Source: Corylus avellana
Lineage: Eukaryota > Streptophyta > Magnoliopsida > Fagales > Betulaceae
NCBI RefSeq assembly: GCF_901000735.1
Contig: NC_081541.1
Span: forward strand, 2,845,021 to 2,909,020
DNA length: 64,000 nt
Direction of reading: 5' to 3'
Shown: positions 24,991 through 36,491 of the stretch, one piece after another
How the letters are laid out: each line of letters starts with the position of its first letter
How positions within the stretch are numbered: the stretch's first letter is position 1
Position numbers and translations under genes: made by a program
Notes under the pieces: model-generated
The model's database searches: none
What the model was told of the DNA's origin: nothing
The model's input: the letters and a program-made list of their open reading frames with translations, nothing else

Positions 24991-26480
24991 TAACATCCAA
25001 TTGAATGTCCATAATTGTTCATAGAGTTGACATTTTAAATACAAAAAAGAAAAGCATGGAGTAGGAGATCCATCAACATCCACTTTTAATAGAGATTCAG
25101 AAAATTTGGAGCACCAATATATTGCAAGAACCCAAGATAGATCGACAGGCTTATCTTAATAGCTTTGAAGAACCTTGAAAAAAAAAAAAAAAACACACAC
25201 ACAAAGAAGTGAAGCCAAAACTGTGAAAGTGGGAATATCTTAGAGAGATGATGGTGATATTGATATTTGTGCTGATGGGCTTCACCATCCAAAGTACTAC
25301 GGCTTAGATAAATCTATTTGAAAACTGTGTTTTGTAAATGGTTAAGGAGGTGAAGACAGTTTTCCACTGACAAGATCGTTGGTGTGGGTCTCTGATGGCT
25401 ACATCTCTGCATAGTGTTTATTAGGATGGGCACCCACAGCCCACTTTGTCTTTAAGCATGGGCTATGCACTTTTTCCCTCCCTCTAATTATTATTATTAT
25501 TATTATTATTCTTTTTATTTTCCTCATCATTTTCTCTCATTTTGTTTATAGTTAAAAGCCTAAAAGGGAACAAAAATGGTTGGGAGGAATCAGACAGGTT
25601 TTTATTGCCATCAAATTTAGAGTTGAAGCTAAGGACAAGTTGGTTTGGCCTTTATTACCATCAAATTTAAGGGTGTACCCTTAAATTAGATGGTAAAATC
25701 TCAGTTTGCCTTTTAAAAACGAACATTTTGCCTGCAATTTGAAACCATAATTTTTTTTTTTTTTCTTAAGCCACCACTTTTTAAAAAGAATTCTCAAACG
25801 AGATCTTTTACAATTTTGTTTAAAAATACACTTTTGACCTATGAAATTGCATGGCCAAACAAATTCTAACAATTATATTGAAAATTCAAAGTAATCAAAA
25901 CATCTTTTGTCCTACAGAATGTTATCCTCTTTATTTCAAATTCCATATTATTGGATACACAGTGTTTGTGCATGAACGTATGCCACAACAAAACCTTTTC
26001 TATTTTATTTTTATTTTTATTTTTCCCCTTATAATTTTTGGTCTGGTTATGGTCTGGTTATGCTACAATGCTGAAAGGTCAATCATGTGATTGGCGGAAT
26101 GTTGTTTGATATGACCAGGAAAAGATGTTAATTATTAAAACCTAATATTCTAACACATTTCCTCAACAAGAAAAGACAACACAAATAATGTTTAATTGAA
26201 ATCTGTGAAAAATTACTTCCTACTGGAGCAGAGACTAGAGAGCCTTCTCTCTCACCGACGGCTACAATGCTGTTGCCTCCTCCTCCTAGGGTTGGGAGTG
26301 TGTCCAAACAACATAAAGTCTTACGATGTCTCTCCTCGGGATCTGAGACCTGCTGGAAAATCTCTGGCATGGATCAAACACAACCTAATGGACAGGCCAT
26401 AAAACACCCATGGAAGAGAAGTACACAAAACATATATACGACTTGATGGTTCTGCAAGGAGGACCACACCAACGTACTGT

Positions 26481-26517
26481 GGGGGTGGGGGTGTGGGTGT
26501 GGGTTGGAGTGGGGGGG
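26481..26517 (+). other. Potential G-quadruplex motif
   Basis: Runs of 5, 5, 3, 3 and 7 guanines are separated by loops of 1, 3, 3 and 7 bases. This meets the usual G3+N1-7 pattern with more than four runs. Formation in the cell is not shown. Confidence 0.75.
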
Positions 26518-26692
26518 AGTCGTCTGATCAAGATCTAATGGCAGTCACACACTTTGTTGCATCAAGTGGGGGGACCCGCTTCTGGTGGAGGGTTGGACCA
26601 GCCTAAAAGCTGTTATTTCTTTCTGAAAACAATAGGGTGGTCCTGATATGATGATGGATTACCTCTTTTTTGATGATCACTAGTAATCATAT

Positions 26693-26718
26693 GGAGGGGA
26701 GGGGAGGGGAGGGGAGGG
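26693..26718 (+). other. Potential G-quadruplex motif, (GGGGA)n
   Basis: Four GGGG runs separated by single A bases, flanked by GG and GGG. The single-base loops favour a stable quadruplex. It lies about 180 bp after the previous G-tract. Confidence 0.8.
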
Positions 26719-27044
26719 AGTACAGTGCACAGCTCTGGATCACTGGGACTGACAGTCCTATTTTTGCTTCTTTCGTACACCTTACTATTACTCGTGACTC
26801 AATAAATTCTTCAGTGTCCTCGACTAATTTTGGTATTGTCCTAAGACTAATTGCCTCATTTCTCATTGAAATTACGCATTTTCAGTTACTTTTTTATGTC
26901 ACACTCTTTCTTTTTTTAATTTTTTTTATAAAAAAAGAAGAAAAAATCACTTCATTTCATGTCAATTTTTACCTTATAAATGGGATGGGGATGCATTGAA
27001 ATGATAAGGTGCTCGAAATTTTCCCTTGAGGTTGCAATGGGATT

Positions 27045-27235
27045 GCCCTTTAGTTTAAGGGCACTAAAGAAGAAACCAAAAACTTGAAATGGGCTTCAAT
27101 GGGCTTTCCCTTTTGTTTTAAGGGCACTAAAGAAAGAAACCAAAAAGGCAAAAACACTAAAGAAAGAAACCAAAAACTTGAAATGGGCTTCAATGGGCTT
27201 GCCCTTTTGCTTTAAGGGCACTATACAAGGAAAAA
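27045..27235 (+). repeat. Short tandem repeat around an AAGAAACCAAAAACTTGAAA core
   Basis: The segment AAGGGCACTAAAGAA...ACTTGAAATGGGCTTCAATG recurs with a partial copy in between, giving a unit of roughly 60-75 bp. It sits just upstream (in plus coordinates) of the tRNA-Trp gene, so past that gene's 3' end. Confidence 0.75.
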
Positions 27236-27257
27236 AAATCCACTTAATAGTAAATTA

Positions 27258-27329
27258 TGAACCCGACGTGAATCGAACACGCAACCTTCTGATCTGGAGT
27301 CAGACGCGCTACCATTGCGCCACGGATCC
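27258..27329 (-). tRNA. tRNA-Trp (anticodon CCA)
   Basis: A 72-nt cloverleaf on the minus strand begins GGATCCGTGGCGCAATGG. The anticodon loop is CTCCAGA with CCA, the T arm contains GTTCGATTC, and the end is CGGGTTC plus discriminator A. It matches the standard plant nuclear tryptophan tRNA with no mismatch I can see in the stems. Confidence 0.97.
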
Positions 27330-27460
27330 GTTGGTGATACTGTGACAATATAGTTAATACCACCTTTTATCTTAAGTCCCCTGTCCCTTGCAGGCTTGCC
27401 GCCTTAATGGGCCAGCATATTGGATTGAAATTAATTAAGATTCTCTCCTTATAGTATTAA

Positions 27461-27630
27461 GGAAAATACTAGGTATTCTTCTAGTATCCTTCTAATTATA
27501 CTGTGACTTTTAAAATTATCGTTAAATTTAAGATTATCATTATTGATTTTTAATCTATTGGTGATTTTAAAAGATACATCACAGTTGGAAGGACACCACG
27601 AGAACACTAGAAGAACACATAACATTTTCC
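27461..27630. mobile_element. Foldback MITE with TAA flanks
   Basis: The ends GGAAAAT (27461) and ATTTTCC (27630) are followed inward by TATTCTTCTAGTATCCTTC on the left and its imperfect complement on the right. TAA flanks both ends, the 3-bp target choice of Tourist/PIF-Harbinger elements. The inner TTTTAAAA core relates it to 20600-20775 and 61673-61835. Confidence 0.7.
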
Positions 27631-28872
27631 TAATATCTAGTTAGTTATATTAAATGGTATTTTTGTCTCTTCAAAAAGTTAAAAGACAAAAATACCGCTC
27701 CAATATAACTAATCAGATATTATCCTATTCAAATGAAATTGAGAAAATCCTGTTTCAATTGAACTAAACTTTAATAGGTGATCCCAGGTTGTGACTCCAT
27801 ATATATGATCCTTATAATTTCTAACATTACTCACAAAATGGGCAGCTCAACCTCACTACTCTCTCTCTTTTTTCCTTTCTATTGAACAAGCCAAAATATT
27901 GCTTACACATAATTCACAATATTTGTTATTTATCATCTCATTCAAAGAATGGTAGAGTGAGGAGTTCTTAGACTAATTTCATCCGCGGGTTTTCTTTCTA
28001 GTTATTCTCTATATTCCTCTTATAAACGAGTAAATTACTAAAACATTAATTAAGAAATTACATTCCTATCAACTTAAACTCTTAGAACAACTAATAATTT
28101 ATCATAATATAAAAAAAAAAAAAAAAAATCCTTACTTGACTCAATAATCTATTTCTCATTTTAATTAAATATTTCATTGGTTAAATCTTACTTGTTGAGG
28201 GAGTCAGCATTGGAACTCATAGTCTTCATTCTTTATGGACAAAGATCATCTTCATTTTATTGTTAATATTTTATTTTATTATATCTAGCGGTATAGATGA
28301 TATCATATCATTTAAAATTTTTAAATGACGCGACAACATATTTACTACGTAGCATCATGTTCATCAATAGATATAATAAAATAAAATATTGATCATAAAA
28401 TGACTTATCTCTATTTTAAGTGAATGGATAAATAAAATGAAAGAGGATTATATTCTATTTAGCTGACTCAACTCCCATTGTTGCAGGCACTCAACTTCAA
28501 GAATGAAATGATATAGGGCAAATTACTGGTTTAAACTGTTATGACTTGAACAAAGATTGCACATTTAAAAACACAAGCATGGCACACGAATTGTATATGG
28601 ATGTTTTGGCCGCTTAGAGTTTGTACCGAGTGCGAATTTCACATATCGAAATCTCAAATTTGCATATGAATTTGTACTGATAACAAAAACAATAACAAAT
28701 CTGCTTCCAAACAAGGTAGTAATCATTATTCTTGAAATTTTGCAGTTAAATAAAGTAAAGAATTATGGGTTAAAGAAAAGCAATCATGAGAAGTTGGCAA
28801 TACAATGAGCCTGTTAGTGGCCAAATGCTTTCAATTAATCTAGTGTGGGGGATCTCGGACAAGGGAAAAAGG
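27631..28872. other. Intergenic DNA downstream of the ATXR6 gene
   Basis: Holds one foldback element (28246-28420). The bases directly before 28873 should be 3' UTR of the minus-strand gene. No other gene is seen. Confidence 0.5.
28246..28420. mobile_element. Foldback MITE
   Basis: The left arm TTAATATTTTATTTTATTAT (about 28264) faces the right arm ATAATAAAATAAAATATTGA (about 28374), and the centre is the near-palindrome CATTTAAAATTTTTAAATG. It is non-coding. The design resembles the element at 55287-55499. Confidence 0.6.
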
Positions 28873-31392
28873 TTAAACAAAGTGCTCAGTTGGGTATTCA
28901 TGTTCATATCCATTGTAATCATAGTACAACCTCTCTCCCTTTGGTATATCTCTGTTTGCAATCAGTAAAACCCGACACTCACCATTGACATCAAATCTCA
29001 CACATTTGAGGTTCTGCTTCTTTTTCCCGTCCCTGCACCAAAGATCAGTTTCCTTCATTAGATTGTACCCAAGTGTAGCCTGTTTTTCTGTCAAAAATAT
29101 CAAAAACTTGTAACAGAAACATGATACCCAAGTGGCTGGCTGTAGACAATATGCACATTTACACTACCATTGCCAACCATTTGCTAGAATGCCACATGAA
29201 ATTTTGACTACGATATGCAGTAAATCATTGATTAAAACAAAAATCTACAAAGTGACAATCTTATGAACAGCAATGCATTCATCTGATCTCTCTATGTCAA
29301 CATGAAGATTTGTGTAGAGGTTATTATTTGATAAATAATATCGAAGTAAAGGGAGAAAACCAAGATTCGAGATGGAGGATGAGCTTACAGCGTGTGATTG
29401 TTAATGCCATTGATGAAGCGGGCAATGTTACTACGCCTGTCAGGACAAATGACAAGGCTTTTTGAAGGATCAGCAGCAGAAAGCAATGTCATCATGCTAT
29501 CCCCGTCATCATTTTCACGCTTCTTTAAGTAATCAACGTCTCCAACATATTCTGTAATTATTGTTAAATCCTTTATAAACCTGTCTGCCTCAACCGTGAA
29601 CCTGTTTTACCAAACAAAAGATTGCTACACGAATGAGTAACAATCAAGTTAAGGAAGGAAAAGTAGATATATACACTTAGTTACCTATACTTACCCTTCA
29701 TGAGGATCAAAAACAACCATTAGAGGTGGCCATTCCCCTCTCTCCATCATGCTCTTGCACAAATTCAAGGTTTCAGTATCTTCTTTTGACAAGACCTGAA
29801 ACGCAGTAATGAGAAAAGAGCATTAGATATTGGTCAATCAATTTCTAAACTTTATACCTCAACCAACAAAGTAATATTTGGTGCATATATCCCTCAAATA
29901 AGATCCGAGAACTATTAAGAACAGGGTATACATATATGTATGCTTTTGCATTAGCAAAATGCTGAAGTCAGCTCATATGCACCAATAAGCAATGAGATCC
30001 TCACATAAAAGGTCCCAATTGTTCGTGTAGAGTTGGCATATAACCATCAATATGGCATCAAAATGTTCTTCAAATGAACAATGCAGAAGCTTCCACACCA
30101 CACTAGAGAATCGTTGATCAGAAATTAAATTTGTATTATAGCATCAACACGCCTTTCTATTTTGAATTTGTCTGAACCAAATTGAAAATATTCATCAAAG
30201 AGCACTGTCGCTCCAGTCTACCTGCATTCCTTCCTCCTCAAGGGCTGCACGATTAGCAGACCTTGGTGCCATGCCAGGCATGTATGTGAGCTCATTACTA
30301 AATTCTGTCCCGGTGGCTGTCAATGCCGTTGCAAGTGACGCCATTTGCTCCAATCTCCTTGTAGGATCCTCACTTGGGTTGAACGGTAACATCCTCCTTT
30401 TCTTCTTTGACATCACTAAGCTACTAGCCCGCTTCCGCTTCTTTCGATAATCTAAAAAAATGGGAAAATTAACAAAATAATTCCACATTAGCTTCAAACT
30501 GTCAGAGACAAAACAAGTAAATTTTACCAAGAAGAATGGCCTACATAATTCAAAATTCCCTTTACCTTGACTTAAATTTTGGGTTGAGTCTGAAGATCTT
30601 TGAATGCGAAAGAAATCAACAATCTTGGTTTGAACAAGGGGGAAGGCTGCATATTACCATAGAACAAACCAATTGATATGGGAAATTTGAGGCAAATCAA
30701 TGTGCAAAATGGACAAAAACTAATTTAGGTTGCTGAACATGCAAAGTAATTAGAGAAATACGAAACTTAATCAATGGGAACAAACACGCGCCCAATAAAT
30801 GCACTCGACAAAACCCACAAATCAAATTACCCAAATGCACACTAAACAAAGTGAATACAACAAAAACCCAAATTCAACGCAACGAACACAAGGCATTTGA
30901 CAACACAAGGTAGCATTGAAATAAACCAATCATAATAAAAACAATAAAAAATGAATAATAATAAATCCAGAAATCATCAATTAGACCAGATCATATAACA
31001 ACACAAACAAACATCAGATAATCCAAATACAATAACATAAGCATCTGATTATCCAAACCCATATCAGATAAGTCAACCAAACTACAAAATCATTAATAAT
31101 AAAAAGAGAAATCAAATCAGATGCCCAAAAACGTACACTTTAATTTGATCCTGTGCATGGAGCAAGAGGGACAGAACCACGACCCCTTGGGCACCGAAAC
31201 CAAGATGGGTCTAACGCAAAACAAATGGTACCCTCTGTCGCACTTGTCGCAGAGAAGAAGCTTGGCGGCGCAGTCGCCGGACCCGCATTCCTCGCAGCAA
31301 ATGTCGCCGTATTCCGTGGCATCGTCGTCTTCGTCTTCAATGAGAGGTTTCGAGAGCGGCTTTGGAGCCCGAGTCCTCCGGCTCAAAACCAT
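28873..31392 (-). CDS. ATXR6: ATXR6-type histone H3K27 monomethyltransferase
   Basis: Six exons join in frame (31392-31137, 30646-30566, 30451-30222, 29795-29695, 29601-29389, 29032-28873), giving 346 residues, close to Arabidopsis ATXR6. Residues 31-80 form a PHD finger (CEEC, LLLCDKCDRGYHLFC, GSWFCPSC). A PCNA-interacting PIP box, QTKIVDFF, lies at 91-98, followed by a basic KKRKR...KKKRR nuclear signal. The SET domain spans about 205-340, with EYVGDVDY, RFINGINNH and the YYDYNGYE end. Known for the family: monomethylation of H3K27 at replication, bound to PCNA, keeping heterochromatin silent and preventing over-replication. The start is the ATG at 31392; an in-frame GTG two codons upstream is not a plausible eukaryotic start. 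It lacks the N-terminal extension of plastid-type ATXR5. Confidence 0.96.
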
Positions 31393-31510
31393 TCTCACTT
31401 GTGTGGAAGCCCCTTCAGCCTTGCTAGAGACACTGAACCAGTGAGAGCGAGATAGATTTAGAATTTATGAATGAACGGAGTCACCTAAGCGGCTTCCGCG
31501 CGCTATTTTG

Positions 31511-31540
31511 GTTTCGCGGGAAGTGGGTAATTTTGGCGCC
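31511..31540 (-). promoter_or_regulatory. E2F-type sites upstream of the ATXR6 gene
   Basis: TTTGGCGC at 31532-31539 fits the E2F consensus WTTSSCSS and lies about 140 bp upstream of the start codon. A second, near-consensus site, TTTCGCGGGAA (31512-31522), is just downstream of it. ATXR5/6 genes are known to be expressed in S phase, and E2F control has been reported. The sites here support the same regulation by inference. Confidence 0.65.
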
Positions 31541-33164
31541 ATTGTTTCGAGTGTTGGGCTGGGCCTGGATTAGGCCGCTCCAATTTTGTGCGTATATTTG
31601 TTCTAGTTCATCTTTTGTTGGGCCTACTACCAACCCAAAGGTATAAAAACGAATGTTAATGCACATAATCATGTTTTTTTAAAAAAATAAAAAATAAATA
31701 AATAGAAAAAAAAAATCATGTTTTTAAATTATAAAATAAATTTGGGATTACCTATTCTAATAACCATCTCTTTTATGCAAGAGGAATGCTACTCTTCACA
31801 CCTATATGTAAAACAAGTGACTTTACATGTAAGTCATTAAAAAAAGTCACTTATAATAAAATGAGAAATGCTACCGCTACCAAATCTTTTACAAAGATAT
31901 TAGGATTAAGATAATGTGGAGCTTATTTATTGGTAGCCTAGCATTTCTCTCTATTAATTGTTTTGATCATCTCTACATCATTTTGGTACTCATTTATTGG
32001 TAAAATATTTAATACCTCTAACATTTATCAAATAAAATACATCGTATTCGTATAAGTTGGTTGGCGTGAAATAAATGTAAATAGTAGCATTACTCTTTAC
32101 CTATTATACTTATACTATTACATTAGAGAGCTCCTACTATTAGGATGCGATGTAAAATTGGTTTCCAGTCGGTCTTTTATTTTCTTATGGTTCATTTTCT
32201 GAAAGCAAACCATAGACCGTTGACGGATGAGTTATCAAGCATATAGAAGAATTGTTACTATACTAAAGGCAACGAAGGGATTGCGATTGATAAAGCATTA
32301 GTAGCGGAAATAAAAAATAAATAAAAAATAATTTTTTTTTTTTTTTTTTAAAAAAAAAAAGCCAGAGAATCAAGGACTTGGCAGCGAATAGAGACGTGAA
32401 TCATTAGAATTTGCTGTATATCTAAAATTGTTTGAAACGGTGACTTTTCATAAATATTGTCTTATAATAGCTCGAGAGGCTATTGTGTATGTCATAGATA
32501 ATGTTTTTTAATTATATTTTTAGCATTGTACGGAGTATTTTGCCCCATTTGATTGTTATATCAATGAAGAGATAATTTGTTAAAAAAAAAAAACTAGTCA
32601 TCCATAATATCAAATAAATTATTTTCATATTTGGTAAATTTACCAAGCTCATGTAGGAAATAAGAAACATATTAAGATTATATATATATATATATATATA
32701 TATCATTTCAGTGTTAGTAAAAAAAAAAAAAAACAATAGGTATGATGTATCAATTTAGTTTGTAGATTTATAATTGATAAAACGAGTGGGAAGAAATTTC
32801 ACCAGCACATATGTAGGAAATTTTTGACCTTAATCACAAATTGTGAACGGCTTCTGATTTTTAATGACAACTTTGACAAATTTTGTGTTACTGTTTAGAA
32901 AATCAAAGTTTTAAACATAAAGCTAAGTTTAGGTTGTTTAAGGCTTTCAGAGTTTTATTTTATTTAAACCTTGAGAGTTGAGTCGCGTTTACTAATGCTT
33001 TCATAGTGTTTTGACTTTTTAATGTAGGGTGAAATTCGCACCTTACGAGTTTTTACTAAAAATGCAATATCTATAGTTTTAGACCTTGGATGAGAGCAAC
33101 ATTTGCGGAAAGCTAACTAAAAGATCTACAAAGTCATGTTACTAGGTTTGACTAATTTCGATGT
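31541..33164. other. AT-rich intergenic DNA, no gene seen
   Basis: Contains a T-run/A-run junction at 32332-32360 and a TA microsatellite at about 32680-32703. No coding frame is recognised. Confidence 0.5.
31863..31949. mobile_element. Very small MITE-like inverted repeat
   Basis: GAGAAATGCTACCGCTACCAA at the left and TTGGTAGCCTAGCATTTCTC at the right are imperfect complements, enclosing about 45 bp. The end GAGAAATGCTA resembles the end of the MITE inside the bHLH array units (GAGAAATGCTAAAC). Confidence 0.55.
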
Positions 33165-33567
33165 TTACTAGGTCAAAATGGCCAGCAAAAGGAATATTGG
33201 AAAGCTTGACAACCATCGTAGAAGTTGAAACCGACTTTATTTCCATTTACTTTAGGGTTAGGAGTCTATGGGCTATAAATACATGTTTATAACCCCAAGA
33301 ACGTAACTTTTGATTATTATTCAATTTTTATTAATAAGAAGCCTCAAAATTGAGTTTTCTTCAGTTTTTCCTTCAAACCCTAGATAAACTCTAGCGTTTT
33401 AAGAAGATTTTTAAGATCTTTGATAGACTCAAGATCTAAGTTATATTTATCCATTCTTCTTGATGTTCTACTTTGCATCACACGACGTCACGCCGAATCA
33501 CTTCTGACAAAACTGCCTCTCTACAAACATTGTCTCATTAAGTTAAATGGCACTTTATGTCAAAATG

Positions 33568-33733
33568 GAGAAATGCTAAACATCCCAAATTTTTGTTCCA
33601 AAAGTTTGGTTCCCAAATGATGTGTCACCATCCCATGAGTTGGTTCCCAAAATAATAAATCTCATAAAATAGTGACACATCATTTGGGAACCAACTTTTG
33701 GAAGAAAAAAAATTGAGATGTGTAGCACTTCTC
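33568..33733. mobile_element. MITE with 9-bp target duplication, present in all seven units
   Basis: The element runs from GAGAAATGCTAAAC to GTAGCACTTCTC, about 160 bp, with long imperfect inverted arms that include CCAAATGATGTGTCACCATC. The 9-bp direct repeat GTCAAAATG flanks it (e.g. 33559-33567; the right copy in this unit is mutated to ATCAAAATG). A 9-bp duplication is the mark of Mutator-like elements. The other copies are at 36196-36354, 38881-39040, 40124-40284, 41388-41547, 42654-42816 and 43460-43634. The shared position means the insertion predates the tandem amplification. Confidence 0.8.
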
Positions 33734-34095
33734 ATCAAAATGGCCTCTTACATTAGGTGTCTCAACAAATAGTGTAGCAACGTTACTCGTTTCAAGCTTT
33801 TAGTTAAAGGGCACGTTTTGTATTATTTCAACGTTCATTTTGATAACTAAAAGACAAATGTTAAAAACAAATAAAGATAATGCATCGTCATCTTCAACCT
33901 TTGTCATCTTCAACCTTCAGTAACCTAATTACAAAAACCCCTGAAACAGTGAATTCAATAAAATCATTCGCTCTAAATTTCGGTCCTCTTGTATCGATAA
34001 GCTGAGGGTGCTATGTATTCTTTTCTTTTCATATCAGGGAAAAAAAAAAGCAAAAGAAGAAACCGAATAAAGGACTGTTAAAAGCGACACCCAAC

Positions 34096-35816
34096 AAAAG
34101 CGGCGGATAGCTACTCTATGTAGCGTCCATTAGAGTACTGCACGGTTTGGGACATGGGCGAGTTGACAAGGAACTGGAGCATTTGGTTCTAGCTCACCTT
34201 TCCTAGGAAGTTTGAATCGCCGCCCTGGACCGAACCCAAAGAAGAGGCACAGTAGGAGGAGTATTAAGGCATAGACTAGAGGGCCTGTGCAAATTTTAAT
34301 ATACTCGCAAATGCACGAATCGTTTGCAATATAATGTTTTGCAAGTACGAGGTCGAACCCACAGCAAAATGTGTTTTTGAAAGAACAACTTATATCTAAA
34401 CTAAGTTTATCCTAGTTCCAAAAAGAGATTTGAATTTTTTATTTTGAAAATTAAAAGATAAAATATAAACTAAATAAAATAAACTAAAAGATAAAATACT
34501 AAGGTTTGAGAATTCACACTCACCGAATCATAACAATATACTACAAGTTCATCAATATTTATCCGAAGTTCTCACAATTAAAATCTTAGATATGTCTTAT
34601 TATGCTTCAATAGTTAATCAAAACTATCTCATGTATCCATTCATTGCACAAATCACAAAATGAATCCAATATCAATTAAATCATCAGATATATCCGTAAA
34701 TCACAAAAAAATATCAAATTTTAACTGAAACACCTACCGTAGAACAAATTAGAAGGGATATCCAACTTTTAGGCAAATAAAATCAAGCAATCAATTGTAT
34801 TGAATTATCTCAAATCATCAAGTGTATTATTGAATCACAAAAGATATCCAAGAATCATTCAATCAAATTAAAAAGAAGTAAAACAATTGAAATATAAAAC
34901 TCAATAAAATCGGACAAATAAAGACTTACATAAAAACAATGTTGTTCTTCATCGGTGAGGCTTCATCCCCAACCTTAGTTGGGAATCTAGCTACACATAA
35001 AAATAAAACCTAAACCTAAACATAACTAAAGAGAAAAACAATGAAATTTTGTTCTCTGGGATTGTCTATTTTTCTTGAAGGCTTAGGTGTCTATTTATAT
35101 ACTTAGGAGAATCCTAAAAGCCCTAATAATCCTTGGAAATTCGGAGGTCTGTCTCCTAGTAAAATTATGAAGCAATTAGAGTACAAATCAGAATAGGATT
35201 CGTCCAGATTTGCGTTCTTATATTGGGAGACGATTTTGGCATAAAAAATGTCCGAATTAGGAAAATTCTGTTTCACGACAAATTGTAGCATTTTTAGTTA
35301 GTTTTCCAACTTCACCTCAATCTGATACTTGAGCAGAAAGTTATGGTCAAAATACTGAGACGTGTGCATAATCTGAATTTGAATCCAATCCGACTTTTAC
35401 TCCAATTAGAGAAATTCCGATTTAATCATTTCTTTGATTTGGTTAAACTAAACCACATCATCTAGGTCTTCTCAAAGTGTGTTTTCTTCCAAACTTTGCA
35501 TTTTTCTCTTTAAAAATGTAGTTTTCCTTCAACAACCTATAAAACACTAAAAACACAAAACTAAAACAAAACATTAAATAATGACACAGCTAAATGATTA
35601 ACTAATGTAAATTAAGGGGCTCAAATATGCAATATTTGGCACTCATCAGTGAACTTGGAGGTATTTGGCATACTTGCAACCCCATTAAGCATGTTGGCCC
35701 TCTTCATTTTGGTGCGCTATGGCATTAAGTTTTCTAGGATCTTCATCCTGTTGATTACCTTTTGGTGCTTGTGCACCTTGCTTTGCGGGATAAACGCCGG
35801 ATGGTTTGAGTCGACA
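34096..35816 (-). pseudogene. bHLH relic, unit 1, split by an insertion
   Basis: The relic lies in two pieces, 35816-35649 (bHLH part) and 34285-34096 (C-terminal part), with a 1.36-kb LTR-like insertion between them. It shares with units 2-5 the change of a conserved tryptophan codon to TAG in LMPW (near 35720) and a second TAG in ALQSMP (near 34275). It is not functional. Confidence 0.8.
34286..35648. mobile_element. LTR-like insertion of about 1.36 kb, TG...CA
   Basis: The insertion begins TGTGCAAATTTTAATATACT and ends GGCACTCATCA. It has no coding frame and interrupts the bHLH relic of unit 1. The TG...CA ends and the AGGTCGAACCCACAG motif near the start suggest a solo LTR or a non-autonomous LTR-type element. 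No target duplication is visible. Compared with intact units, about five bases (TTGAG) are missing at the junction, so a deletion accompanied or followed insertion. Confidence 0.6.
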
Positions 35817-36491
35817 ATAAGTTATTAGGTCAAAACAGGCTACAAATGGAATATTGGAAGGTTGGACGGCCATCGTAGAAGTCTAAATAGACTGTATTTC
35901 CATTTACTATTAGGGTTAGAACTTTAGAACGTAACTTTTGATTATTATTCAGTTTTTATTAATAAGAAGCCTCAAGTTGAGATTTCTTCAGTTTTTCCTT
36001 CTAACCCTATATAGATTCTAGCGTTTTGAGAATATTTCTTAGATATTTGATAGACTCATGATCTAAATTATATTTATCTCATCTTCTTGCTGTTCTACTT
36101 TGCATCCCACGATGTCACGCTGCATCACTTTCTGTCAAAAAGACTTCTATACAAACATTGTCGCTTTAAGTTAAACGGTGCCTTATGTCAAAATGGAGAA
36201 ATGCTAAACTTCCAAAAGTTGGTTTCCAAATGATGTGTTATCATCCCATGAGTTGGTAACACATTTCCCAAAATAATAAATTTCATGAGATAGTGATGCA
36301 TCAGTTGGGAACCAACTTTTGGAAGAAAAAAAATTGGGATGTGTAGCACTTCTCGTCAAAATGGCCTCTTAGGTTAGATGTCTCAACAAATAGTGTAGCG
36401 GTGTTACTCGCTTCAGGCTTTTAGTTAAATGGCGCATTTTGTATTACTTAAACGTTCGTTTTGATAAATAAAAGACAAATTTTAAAAATAA

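Larger units (their letters stand above)
24991..27044. other. Intergenic DNA with two G-rich tracts
   Basis: No gene is recognised. The stretch holds an ATT microsatellite near 25487-25510 and two guanine-run tracts listed separately. Short open frames at 26128-26402 show no domain. Confidence 0.5.

Noticed and set aside
31121..31455. Two open frames on the plus strand opposite the first ATXR6 exon
   Set aside because: They are antisense shadows of the GC-rich PHD exon and encode nothing recognisable.
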